This document shows, in pieces, positions 16,099 through 24,590 of a stretch of 64,000 nt of DNA. The stretch's first letter is position 1. Every line of letters starts with the position of its first letter. Both the position numbers and the translations under genes were made by a program. Source of the stretch: Chitinophagaceae bacterium UBA2375 (GTDB taxonomy: Bacteria; Bacteroidota; Bacteroidia; Chitinophagales; Chitinophagaceae); the NCBI GenBank assembly GCA_002343985.1, contig DDTB01000032.1:1-64000 (forward strand), read 5' to 3'. The notes beneath the pieces are model-generated. The model ran no database searches. It worked only from the letters and a program-made list of their open reading frames with translations, and was not told where the DNA came from.

Positions 16099-17275
16099 AA
16101 AATGCCACAGAACCGCCTACCCAGGTTTTATCTTTATTATACCTTGTGCCAATCATCTTTCCCTTACTCAACCTGGCAAGGTTATGCACGGCCCTGGGTT
16201 TATCCCAGCCATCTTTCCAGAAATAAAACAAACGGATCTCTGCTTTAGCGGGTTCATCCGGCGTTAGAATGACGGGCGCGTATTGCACTTTCCGTTGCAG
16301 GATCCAGTTTTCAGGATCTTTAATGGCATCAATATCTTCCTGTTTTACATCAATCACAACGCCCATGCCCGCGAAGGAAAACAGGGGTTTTAGCACATAT
16401 TCGTCAAGGTTTACGGGTTGAGTGAGTTCATTCAGGAAAAATGTTTCAGGAACATAGGGGTTGCTGATGAATGGTAATGTAAACTTGCTGATTCGGTAAA
16501 ACCAATTGGGGTGTGGTACCCATTCCACATCATAGGGCTTGCTGAGGTCAATGACGGGGCCTAGGTCCTTTTGTTGTTGCAGGTCATCAAAAATCAAACG
16601 GTTGTAAATCCTTTTGATCTTAATTTCCTGTCCATCATTTTCATAATACAGGGAGCCATTTCTTTCCCTGAGCCTGGTGAGGCAAACGGTTTTAATGCCA
16701 AGGAGTTTCTCCGTACAATAAAAATCGATCCTGGTTTTTTGTTGTTCAGGGAAGATTTCGAGAAGGATAACGTCTTCGGGGTTATGATTGCCAATAATGA
16801 TCTCGCGCAGCAACTCAATATAGGTATCTTTCGTGTACCCGTTCAGGTAAGTACTGTAATGATCCGGCACCTGCGCATATTCTTTAGTGATCTCGCTATG
16901 AAATGCCTGGAATGCATAAAGGGTAGGGAAGCCCTGCATTTCTATCAATTGTGGCTCCAGTTCCCCTTTTTGATTTTGACAAATACCAAAGTCAAATACG
17001 ATCATCGGTGATTTGTCGGATTCGTTGGGTACCCTCAAATGCGCGGGTATGCTGCGTTCCGTGAGTTGTTTAAAGTCAGGCGCGGTGATCACCGAAATGA
17101 TATCTTCACAAGCGCCAAGCATTTTTTCAGTGAAATCCTTCGGCACAAATACAGGTGTTTCCGCGTTCCGGAAATCGAGCGCGCCAGGGTGCAAAGCTTC
17201 GATTTTCGCCATATAAGCTTGATATTTCTCCTCGGTGAATTGCCGGTTGAATGCGGCACGTAAACTGGCTTGCAT
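16085..17275 (-). CDS. ATP-grasp-like ligase
   Basis: A 396-residue cytoplasmic protein whose C-terminal half reads like an ATP-grasp fold: DEYVLKPLFSFAGMGVVIDV (residues 291-310, Lys296 and a Gly-rich lid), WILQRKVQYAP, then EIRLFYFW (Glu346, Arg348) and NKDKTWVGGSVAF near the end (Asn380) as metal-ligand region. The N-terminal half (MIVFDFGIC, PQLIEMQGFPTLYAFQAF) would provide substrate binding. ATP-grasp enzymes join a carboxylate to an amine or thiol through an acyl phosphate. The substrate is unknown. It sits between an amidotransferase-like gene and a helical-protein gene on the same strand and has its own promoter-like element upstream. Family identity is inferred from motifs only. Confidence 0.6.
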   Translation of the reverse strand: MQASLRAAFNRQFTEEKYQAYMAKIEALHPGALDFRNAETPVFVPKDFTEKMLGACEDIISVITAPDFKQLTERSIPAHLRVPNESDKSPMIVFDFGICQNQKGELEPQLIEMQGFPTLYAFQAFHSEITKEYAQVPDHYSTYLNGYTKDTYIELLREIIIGNHNPEDVILLEIFPEQQKTRIDFYCTEKLLGIKTVCLTRLRERNGSLYYENDGQEIKIKRIYNRLIFDDLQQQKDLGPVIDLSKPYDVEWVPHPNWFYRISKFTLPFISNPYVPETFFLNELTQPVNLDEYVLKPLFSFAGMGVVIDVKQEDIDAIKDPENWILQRKVQYAPVILTPDEPAKAEIRLFYFWKDGWDKPRAVHNLARLSKGKMIGTRYNKDKTWVGGSVAFFEQD

Positions 17276-17324
17276 AGTAGATAAATGCTTTGGTTACAGG
17301 AAATTAAATATAGGGATTATCCTG

Positions 17325-17356
17325 CAAAAATATTTGAAATGTGCAGGGCTGTTCAA
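17325..17356 (-). promoter_or_regulatory. Candidate promoter of the ATP-grasp/helical-protein pair
   Basis: On the minus strand TTG (17356-17354), 21 bases, then TATTTTTG (17332-17325), an exact -7 match with acceptable spacing. It touches the stop codon of the amidotransferase-like gene and is about 50 bases before the ATP-grasp start, so the pair can be expressed separately from the first gene. Confidence 0.55.
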
Positions 17357-18202
17357 TCAGGCAGGAACTGCAACCCGGAGCCCGATGGCATGTTGGAGGA
17401 AATTTGGTAACACATGCGCGTATGTGTACATGATCTTGTCTGGATCATTCAATTGCTCGATCATGGATTCCCATTTTTCATAGCCATGGTTTTCGATTAC
17501 CGTTTTCTTTTTGTCCTCTGTTTGAAGATACAAGGCCATACCAACAGCGTCGGCTTCCGGGTGGAATTGTGTACCGATCATATAACGGTTAAAACGCATA
17601 GCCATGATGGCCCTTTCGTAGGGTACATGCGGGCGTGATTTTTCAATGGCAAGGATGTGCGCCTCCATTGTCCGCAAACGCTCGTGGTTTGGCTGAATAA
17701 CCTGGTAGTCGCGGCTGTCAACTGCATAAAACGGGTCTTTGAGCCCGTTAAATACTGGTTCCTGGCAACTGTCAATTACACAATGAACGGGAAATACGCC
17801 AAATGCGGTGCTCTTGCGTTTGGTTACTTCCGCTACTTTAAAGTACCTGGAAGCCAGTTGAAAAGAATGACAAATAAAGAATACGTGTTTTTTGTCGGTA
17901 TGCCGGGTGTCGGCATTATAGGCCAATACATCTGAAATCCATTGAAAATACTTGTTCTCCCAATCAGATCCCTCACTGTCTAATGGGCTGCCGGGCCCGC
18001 CACTGGAAATATACAGGTCGTAATCCAGGCCGGGAACTTCCTGTTTTAAGCGCACATCAAATTCATCCCAATTCAGGCTCAGGTGGTTGATTTCGGCAAA
18101 CTGGTTTAGGATTTCGCGTATGCAACGCATCCCCTGGTTAGCTACCCCTTCATACAAATCGAGTATGGCCACCCGAACAGTCTTGTGATCCTGCCTATGC
18201 AT
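17357..18202 (-). CDS. Class I glutamine amidotransferase-like protein
   Basis: A 281-residue protein of the GMP-synthase-like class I amidotransferase fold. The oxyanion strand is ISSGGPGSP (65-73). The nucleophile region is FFICHSFQLASRYF with Cys111; the common GxCxGxQ elbow is altered to ICHSFQ. The catalytic pair is in GTQFHPEAD (His214, Glu216). The triad is therefore present and the enzyme may be active, but the elbow change suggests an unusual donor or a gamma-glutamyl hydrolase role. It is the first gene of a three-gene minus-strand cassette with an ATP-grasp-like ligase and a helical protein. A -7 box ends four bases before its ATG. Confidence 0.72.
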   Translation of the reverse strand: MHRQDHKTVRVAILDLYEGVANQGMRCIREILNQFAEINHLSLNWDEFDVRLKQEVPGLDYDLYISSGGPGSPLDSEGSDWENKYFQWISDVLAYNADTRHTDKKHVFFICHSFQLASRYFKVAEVTKRKSTAFGVFPVHCVIDSCQEPVFNGLKDPFYAVDSRDYQVIQPNHERLRTMEAHILAIEKSRPHVPYERAIMAMRFNRYMIGTQFHPEADAVGMALYLQTEDKKKTVIENHGYEKWESMIEQLNDPDKIMYTYAHVLPNFLQHAIGLRVAVPA

Positions 18203-18206
18203 CGTC

Positions 18207-18214
18207 CAAAATTA
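18207..18214 (-). promoter_or_regulatory. Candidate -7 box (TAATTTTG) of the amidotransferase-like gene
   Basis: The minus strand reads TAATTTTG, an exact TAnnTTTG match, with only four bases between its end and the ATG at 18202. If used, the mRNA would be leaderless or nearly so. No good -33 TTG is seen. Confidence 0.45.
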
Positions 18215-18301
18215 ACAATTTTTTTATTTAGTCCTATTATAACGCTTAGCCTGTTGAGTTGTTGCACCGGGCTTTTTTACTCCCGGCTGCCACCGAAGCA
18301 T

Positions 18302-18309
18302 TAACTTTG
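18302..18309 (+). promoter_or_regulatory. Candidate -7 box (TAACTTTG) of rimO
   Basis: TAACTTTG matches TAnnTTTG exactly and ends eight bases before the rimO ATG, again implying a very short leader. No TTG is found at the standard distance. Confidence 0.5.
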
Positions 18310-18317
18310 CACGGTTT

Positions 18318-19628
18318 ATGAAAACAAAATCAATAAAAAAGGATAAGGTCAATATCATCACCCTTGGGTGCAGTAAGAATATGGTTGACAGCGAAGTGCT
18401 TGCCGGCCAGCTTGCAGCTAACGATATCGACATGGTGCATGAGAACAGGAAATTGGATCACAATATCGTGATCATCAATACCTGCGGTTTTATTGAAAAA
18501 GCCAAGGAAGAAAGCATTCAGACCATTCTTGAGAATGTTGAGCTTAAGAAAAAGGGTAAATTGGAAAAGGTATATGTTACCGGCTGCCTGAGCGAACGCT
18601 ACAAACAAAACCTGGAAGCTGAAATACCGGAAGTCGATGCTTTTTTTGGAACCATGGAATTACCACAGATACTAAAGGCATTTGAAGCAGATTATAAATC
18701 AGAATTGGTTGGTGAGCGGCGGCTGGCCACACCTCAGCATTACGCATACATGAAAATCAGTGAGGGTTGCAACCGCACATGCTCATTTTGCGCCATCCCA
18801 TTGATGCGCGGAAAGCATGTGAGCCGCCCGATTGAATCATTGGTTGAAGAAGCAAAGGGGCTTGTGAAAAGGGGAGTGAAAGAAGTCATGCTGATCGCAC
18901 AGGAACTGACTTACTACGGGCTGGATATCTACAAAAAAAGGGAACTGCCCCGCTTGATGCATGCACTCGCTGATGTGGAAGGACTTGAATGGATCCGCCT
19001 GCATTATGCCTATCCTTCAAAATTTCCACTGGAGATTATTGATGTGATGAAGGAGCGTGACAATATTTGCAATTACCTCGATATGCCATTGCAACACGCA
19101 TCCAATAATATGCTGCAAGCCATGAAAAGGCAGATTACACGCGAAGAAATGGAAGACCTGGTGCATGCCATCCGTGAGAAAATTCCGGATATATGCCTCC
19201 GTACCACATTGATTGCAGGATTCCCGGGTGAAACAAGGGATGATGTGGAAGAACTGAAAGATTTCCTACAACGCATGCGCTTCGACAGGGTAGGTATATT
19301 TACATACAGCCACGAAGAAGATACCAGCGCCCATGACCTGGTTGATGATGTGCCCGCTGAAGAGAAAGAAGCCCGTGCACAGGAAATTATGGAACTGCAG
19401 CAGGAGATCAGCCTGGAAAAGAATGAAGAAAAGGTAGGCAGGCAGATGAAAGTTATTATTGATAAGAAAGAAGCCGGACGATATATTGGCAGGACGGAAT
19501 TTGATAGCGTAGAAGTGGATAATGAAGTGATTATTCAAAGCGAGCGCAAATTGCAGGTGGGCGATTTTGTTCAAGTGAACATCACCAAGGCGTTCGACTA
19601 CGACCTGGAAGCGGTACCGGTTGACTAA
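18318..19628 (+). CDS. rimO: Ribosomal protein S12 methylthiotransferase
   Basis: A 436-residue radical-SAM methylthiotransferase. The N-terminal MTTase domain (VNIITLGCSKNMVDSEVLAG) carries the Cys residues of the first cluster. The radical SAM motif CNRTCSFC gives Cys151, 155 and 158. A C-terminal TRAM domain ends the protein (VGRQMKVIIDKKE..DFVQVNITKAFDYDLEAV). RimO adds a methylthio group to the conserved Asp of ribosomal protein S12; the GCSKNMVDSE start and the missing tRNA-anticodon features favour RimO over MiaB. The 3' end is followed within 16 bases by bshC on the same strand. Confidence 0.95.
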   Translation: MKTKSIKKDKVNIITLGCSKNMVDSEVLAGQLAANDIDMVHENRKLDHNIVIINTCGFIEKAKEESIQTILENVELKKKGKLEKVYVTGCLSERYKQNLEAEIPEVDAFFGTMELPQILKAFEADYKSELVGERRLATPQHYAYMKISEGCNRTCSFCAIPLMRGKHVSRPIESLVEEAKGLVKRGVKEVMLIAQELTYYGLDIYKKRELPRLMHALADVEGLEWIRLHYAYPSKFPLEIIDVMKERDNICNYLDMPLQHASNNMLQAMKRQITREEMEDLVHAIREKIPDICLRTTLIAGFPGETRDDVEELKDFLQRMRFDRVGIFTYSHEEDTSAHDLVDDVPAEEKEARAQEIMELQQEISLEKNEEKVGRQMKVIIDKKEAGRYIGRTEFDSVEVDNEVIIQSERKLQVGDFVQVNITKAFDYDLEAVPVD

Positions 19629-19644
19629 ACAGAAAAACATCAGC

Positions 19645-21249
19645 ATGTCGCATTTTTACGCACAGCATATTTCTTACCGGCAAACAAAATCTTTTTCGGC
19701 ACTTGTATTGGATTACATTGAACAGGCGCCGGAATTAAAGCCTTTTTATGCATTTGAGCCAACAATGGCAGGATTGCATGAAGCTATGTCGGCAAGGCAG
19801 GATGCACCTGTGAACCGTACATTACTCCAATCTGTTCTCCAAAAACAATATGATACATTGCCACAACAAGCGAAAGTGCAGGAGAATATCAGGCTGCTGG
19901 CAGATGCGCGCTGTTTCACTGTGTGTACGGCGCACCAACCGAATATATTTACCGGTCACCTGTACTTTATCTATAAAATATTTCACGCCATAAAACTGGC
20001 CGGGGAACTGCAAAAGGAATACCCGGATCATTTTTTTGTACCAGTGTATTACATGGGTTCTGAGGATGCGGATATTAAAGAGTTGGGTAGCATACAGGTG
20101 CATGGAAAAACCTATACCTGGAGAACAGGCCAAACCGGCGCGGTTGGCAGAATGGTTGTTGACAAGGAATTGTTGGGCATCATCAATGAATTGGATGGGC
20201 ATTTGTCTGTTGAGCCATTTGGCGGGCAGGTTGTGGCATTGATGCGGGGCTTCTATACAATTGGTAAAACCATCTCCCAGGCAACCATTGAATTGCTGCA
20301 TGAATTGTTTGGAAAGTATGGCCTGATTGTTTTGCAACCTGATGAAAGGGCGTTAAAAGCGGCGTTTGTTCCTGTTATGCAAAGGGAATTGCTGGAAGGC
20401 TTTTCCCAACCGCTGGTAGCCGGTACCGTTAGCAGGTTCCCCGAAAAATATAAAGTACAGGCTTCAGGCAGGGATATCAACCTGTTTTACCTGGCAGACG
20501 GCCTTCGCGAAAGGATTGTTGCCGATGACGATGGTTTTGCAGTAGTAAATACAAGTCTTAAGTTTTCGAAGGGCCAGATATTAGAGGAATTGAATGAGCA
20601 GCCTGAAAGGTTTAGCCCGAATGTCATTTTACGTCCGCTATACCAGGAAACAATATTGCCGAACATAGCGTTCATTGGAGGAGGAGGGGAGTTGGCTTAT
20701 TGGATGGAACTGCGCAAGGTATTCCAGGCTGCCTGGGTGCCCATGCCCGTTATGTTTCTTCGGAATTCATTTTTACTGTTGCCTGGACAAATAAATAAGC
20801 TCAGGACGAAATATGGTATTTCGGATGCAGATTTGTTTTTACCTGAACAGGTACTTGGTACACAGGTTGTGCAAAAGCTGTCGGATATGCCATTAACATT
20901 GGGCCAGTATCAGGAAAAATTGCTGGATTTATATCAGCAAATGGCTGCACAGGTCTCCGGCGTTGATCCGACATTATCCAATCATACTTTGGCCCTGCAT
21001 AAGCAAGCGCAAGATAAAGTGTCAAGGCTTGAGAAAAAATTAATCAGGGCAGCCAGGCGCAGGCAAAAAGACGCCATATCGCAAATTCATAAAATCCATC
21101 AATCTGTACTTCCGAATGGCACATTGCAAGAAAGGGTTGATAATATCATGCCATGGATCAGCCGGTATGGGTTCCGGCTCATGGATGATATTCTGGCAAG
21201 CTCAAATGCCATCAATCCAACATTCACAATACTATCGGAACCTGCTTAA
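19645..21249 (+). CDS. bshC: Bacillithiol biosynthesis cysteine-adding enzyme BshC
   Basis: Read from the ATG at 19645 (MSHFYAQHISYRQTKSFS), 534 residues; an in-frame TTG at 19621 inside rimO is a less likely start. It shows BshC features: a Rossmann-type core with FTVCTAHQPNIFTGHLYFIYK, DHFFVPVYYMGSEDADIKEL and the motif NVILRPLYQETILPNIAFIGGGGELAYW, plus a C-terminal coiled coil. BshC adds cysteine to glucosaminyl-malate, the last step of bacillithiol synthesis. bshA and bshB are not in the window. The stop codon overlaps the convergent membrane-protein gene by four bases. Confidence 0.94.
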   Translation: MSHFYAQHISYRQTKSFSALVLDYIEQAPELKPFYAFEPTMAGLHEAMSARQDAPVNRTLLQSVLQKQYDTLPQQAKVQENIRLLADARCFTVCTAHQPNIFTGHLYFIYKIFHAIKLAGELQKEYPDHFFVPVYYMGSEDADIKELGSIQVHGKTYTWRTGQTGAVGRMVVDKELLGIINELDGHLSVEPFGGQVVALMRGFYTIGKTISQATIELLHELFGKYGLIVLQPDERALKAAFVPVMQRELLEGFSQPLVAGTVSRFPEKYKVQASGRDINLFYLADGLRERIVADDDGFAVVNTSLKFSKGQILEELNEQPERFSPNVILRPLYQETILPNIAFIGGGGELAYWMELRKVFQAAWVPMPVMFLRNSFLLLPGQINKLRTKYGISDADLFLPEQVLGTQVVQKLSDMPLTLGQYQEKLLDLYQQMAAQVSGVDPTLSNHTLALHKQAQDKVSRLEKKLIRAARRRQKDAISQIHKIHQSVLPNGTLQERVDNIMPWISRYGFRLMDDILASSNAINPTFTILSEPA

Positions 21250-22394
21250 TGAGTAGTGCCTGGGTGAATTTCCTGTACCCTGTATGTGAACCCGCTCCTA
21301 ACGATAAAGTAATGGTTGTTCCCGGGGCATGCGGCCTCCCATTTCATAGCAAGCATTTTGTAGCACTTGTTTGATGGGTATGGAACAATGTTCATCTCAG
21401 ACATTGCCCAACGGTATACTGACACGGCTGATTCACATGGTATTTTTTTGGACCTCTGCAATGCTGCGGCAGTACTAACGGGGAAGCATGAACGATCTTC
21501 AGGACAGATGTACAACTGACCGGCCTTTCCGCCGTATAATGCCCCTGAAAGATAGGCGTCCCAATAGCCGAACAAATGAAATACAGGCATGATCCACCAT
21601 GCCAGGATTACCACTGCATCTTGTAAACGCAATTCGGGCTTTAATGATGCATGAAGCGGTTTTCCCAAGATGATCCAAAGCATATATATCATAAAAACAT
21701 TCCAGGGCCAAACCACATTGTTTTGGTTTACACCCAACGGGCCTAAAACCAGGAGGATCAGGATATGCATGGATATGAGGAACCAGGCGGATACCTTAAC
21801 GCTTCTTGTAAAAAGTAAACCTATCCCCGCCAACATCTCAAGAATTCCGGGCAGGTATCCAAATGTCAATAACCATGCAGGAACTTTTGTCATGCCCAGG
21901 AATTTGATGAGAATAAGGTTTTGAAAACTACCATACACAAAACCCTGGTCAATTTTATAGAAACCGCTGTAGAAATACAAGCCACTGATGATCCATGTCC
22001 AGTGCTTTGCCTGTTGTTGGGCAGTCCTGTTCAGCGTTGCAGCCAGGAGTAAAAACAGGAAGAAATATTCCCATGGTTGCAACCTGTTCCAGTCTGCCAG
22101 GCAACTGACCGTTTCAGATACAAGCAGGATGATTAGTATTCGTTTGTCTGGTTTTATCATTAACAGGAGTAAACAAACCATACTTAATGCAAAGAGCCCT
22201 GTATGCAGCAAGTTGGGGAATGACGCAGTAAAGTCGGCAATCGGCAGTAGCGGGAAAGAACGATCGGTAAGCCATAGCCGAAAGGATAATATTTTACTTA
22301 GCCCGAATGAAAAGCCCAGCCATCGCAATGTTAGCGTGATTGTCGGGTGGTAACCGTACATGGATTTGTTATTATTTGATGAAAATACGAACAT
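21246..22394 (-). CDS. Multi-pass membrane protein, HTTM/DoxX-like
   Basis: A 382-residue protein (371 if the ATG at 22361, MYGYHPT, is used) with about eight hydrophobic segments between residues 20 and 285, including WEYFFLFLLLAATL, WLLTFGYLPGILEMLAGIGL and WFLISMHILILLVLGPLG, then a soluble C-terminal domain of about 90 residues with five Cys. The arrangement recalls HTTM or DoxX-type integral membrane proteins related to vitamin K-dependent carboxylase membrane cores, but catalytic residues were not identified. It is convergent with bshC and not obviously linked in function. Function unknown. Confidence 0.5.
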   Translation of the reverse strand: MFVFSSNNNKSMYGYHPTITLTLRWLGFSFGLSKILSFRLWLTDRSFPLLPIADFTASFPNLLHTGLFALSMVCLLLLMIKPDKRILIILLVSETVSCLADWNRLQPWEYFFLFLLLAATLNRTAQQQAKHWTWIISGLYFYSGFYKIDQGFVYGSFQNLILIKFLGMTKVPAWLLTFGYLPGILEMLAGIGLLFTRSVKVSAWFLISMHILILLVLGPLGVNQNNVVWPWNVFMIYMLWIILGKPLHASLKPELRLQDAVVILAWWIMPVFHLFGYWDAYLSGALYGGKAGQLYICPEDRSCFPVSTAAALQRSKKIPCESAVSVYRWAMSEMNIVPYPSNKCYKMLAMKWEAACPGNNHYFIVRSGFTYRVQEIHPGTTH

Positions 22395-22414
22395 TGATCA
22401 GTAAATAACCTGCA

Positions 22415-22444
22415 TAAAAAATCCCGGCCAGAAAAGGCCGGGAT
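22415..22444 (-). terminator. Intrinsic terminator of the M16 peptidase operon
   Basis: On the minus strand ATCCCGGCC (22444-22436) pairs perfectly with GGCCGGGAT (22429-22421) around a six-base loop, followed by TTTTTT (22420-22415). It lies 22 bases after the M16 stop. Confidence 0.92.
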
Positions 22445-22465
22445 GTTAAAATGTATATGAGTTGC

Positions 22466-24559
22466 TTATTTGAAATCTGCGTCGCTTACGCCTTCATTCA
22501 CTTTGATATCTTTGATCTTCATTACGATTTCCATTTCGCCTGCCATTTGCGTCAGGGTGAATGGGAACAACAGGTTACCTACTTTTTTGTAATCGGTAAA
22601 CTCAACAGCTTGCATGGCTTCTTCCCCATTAGGGCCTGTGCTTGTAGATTCTTCCCTGATGAGTAAGCCTGTTTTGATGGAATAGTATTCCACACTTACT
22701 TTGCCGCTGGGTTTGGTTACTTTCAGTTTGTACGCGTCTTCGTTGGCTGCCTTGCCAGTTCCGATATACGAAAGCTGGTATTCTGGTGTGAGGTAGAAAA
22801 GTTGTGCAATGATGGCTTTGTCATCCTGCTGTTCCTTTATCTCCTTTTCCTCCATTTCCTTTTTTTGTCCCATCTGTGCCTGGTATCCCTTACTGCCGTC
22901 AAATGCCATCTGGAATACTTTCATTTCACCCATTTTCATTTCCGTGTAACGCTTGTTGGGGTTCATCCGGATGTCTGTGCCTTCAAGTTCGCGTCCCATC
23001 ATCTCCATACTCATTTGCATTTTTACGGAATTCAGTTTTTTCACTTCTTCTTTGCCTCCAATTGCTTTCAGGTAATCGTCTATCAGCTTAAATGCGGAAA
23101 TAGCTTCTGTGTTTTTATCCGTTTCCTTTACACCTGTTTCAGATGCCTTATCAGTAATAGGATTGGCATATTTGTCAAACATCTTGATTGGGTATCCAAG
23201 GCGCGACAGGTTTGGAAGGATTTTGCTGGCATTACCTACCAATACGATCCTCGAACGGTCGCTGCGGAAATATTTATTCGCCACGCGCTGAATGTCTGCC
23301 ACCGTCAGGTTGTTGATTTTTTGCAGGAACGTGCGGTAGAAATCTTTTGGCAGGTTATTGATCATGATATTCGACGCGTAAGTTGCCGCACGTGCAGGGT
23401 TTTCCATCCCAAGCGCGAATGAGCCGTTGTATAAGGCTTTAGCGGTTGCCAATTCTTCTTCGGTGATCTTTCCTTCACGCATATTATTGATCTCAAGGAT
23501 CATTTCAGCCACAGCGCTGTCTGCTTTTTCGCTGCGTACTTTCGCGCTACCGGAGAACATGCTCATAAAACGCCCGGTACCTACTTCAGAATAACTGCCG
23601 TAAGTAAATCCGTGCTTTTCGCGGAGGTTCATGAACAGCTTGCTCTCAGCGCCGCCGCCAAGGATTTGATTGGCGATCAGCAGCGCATGGTAATCCGGGT
23701 TGCTCATGGGATTATAAATGACATTGGTCACTTTAATTTCACCCTGAACAGCGGTAGGAAGGTCAACGAAATTAATTTCGGTTTTATCTACGTTTTCTAC
23801 GGCAGGGATATTAGGCAAGTTTTGTTTTTTGCCTTTCCAGTTGCCAAATGCTTTTGTGGCCAACTCTTTTGCTTTGGCAGCAGTGATATCGCCAACAAAT
23901 GTGAGGTAGCTCCTGGACGGGCTCATATAGTCCTGGTAGAATTTCCTGATATCTTCAAGCTTGATATTATTGATGGTTTCCTCGGTTTCAAATTCACCAA
24001 GCATGGTGTGTTTGCCATAGCTCAATGCATTCGTCACGCGGTTAGAAATGGTTTGCGCATTTTTTTCACCCGATTTTAAAGCGGTGATAGCCTGTTTTTT
24101 CAATTTGTCAAATGACTCCTGCGGGAAAGATGGTTCCTGAACTGCTTCCGCCATCAGTAAAAACGCCTGTTCGAAATAACGGGAAAGGGCAGACGCGTTT
24201 CCACCGGATGAACTCAGCGAAACATCGGCCCCGATACGGTCAACCGCTTCATCGAATTTGTCTTTTGGCATTTTTTTAGTGCCTTCGGAAAGCATTTGTC
24301 CCATTAGCGACATCACGCCGCCTTTGTTGCCTTCCAACACCGGCCCGCGGTCGATATATAAGGTTGCCGATACTTTAGGGAGTTTATGGTTCTCAACCAC
24401 CAGCACGGTCATTCCGTTTGGCAGGGTAAAACTTGCAGGGTCTTTTAAGTCGATTGATGGCGCTTTGCCCGGCTTGGGCGGTTTGCTGCGGTCAATGGTT
24501 TGGGCCATTCCATAACAAACGATGGTGGCGCTGAGGAATAAACAGAGAATTTTTTTCAT
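22466..24559 (-). CDS. M16-family protein lacking the zinc motif, with a C-terminal LolA/LppX-like domain
   Basis: A 697-residue exported protein (signal peptide MKKILCLFLSATIVCYGMAQ). Residues about 30-460 are two M16 (insulinase/PqqL) half-domains, but the position of the HxxEH motif reads GGVMSLMGQMLSEG, so it cannot bind zinc there; it is the non-catalytic partner type. The C-terminal 220 residues (from AFKLIDDYLKAIGG) look like an outer-membrane lipoprotein-carrier fold, with repeated short strands and LPFTLTQ-like ending. The active M16 gene lies directly upstream, 31 bases away, and the two probably form one periplasmic peptidase complex. The function of the added domain is unknown. 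Confidence 0.82.
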   Translation of the reverse strand: MKKILCLFLSATIVCYGMAQTIDRSKPPKPGKAPSIDLKDPASFTLPNGMTVLVVENHKLPKVSATLYIDRGPVLEGNKGGVMSLMGQMLSEGTKKMPKDKFDEAVDRIGADVSLSSSGGNASALSRYFEQAFLLMAEAVQEPSFPQESFDKLKKQAITALKSGEKNAQTISNRVTNALSYGKHTMLGEFETEETINNIKLEDIRKFYQDYMSPSRSYLTFVGDITAAKAKELATKAFGNWKGKKQNLPNIPAVENVDKTEINFVDLPTAVQGEIKVTNVIYNPMSNPDYHALLIANQILGGGAESKLFMNLREKHGFTYGSYSEVGTGRFMSMFSGSAKVRSEKADSAVAEMILEINNMREGKITEEELATAKALYNGSFALGMENPARAATYASNIMINNLPKDFYRTFLQKINNLTVADIQRVANKYFRSDRSRIVLVGNASKILPNLSRLGYPIKMFDKYANPITDKASETGVKETDKNTEAISAFKLIDDYLKAIGGKEEVKKLNSVKMQMSMEMMGRELEGTDIRMNPNKRYTEMKMGEMKVFQMAFDGSKGYQAQMGQKKEMEEKEIKEQQDDKAIIAQLFYLTPEYQLSYIGTGKAANEDAYKLKVTKPSGKVSVEYYSIKTGLLIREESTSTGPNGEEAMQAVEFTDYKKVGNLLFPFTLTQMAGEMEIVMKIKDIKVNEGVSDADFK

Positions 24560-24590
24560 TGCCAGTATTTTAAGTTGATGGAATGTGTAA

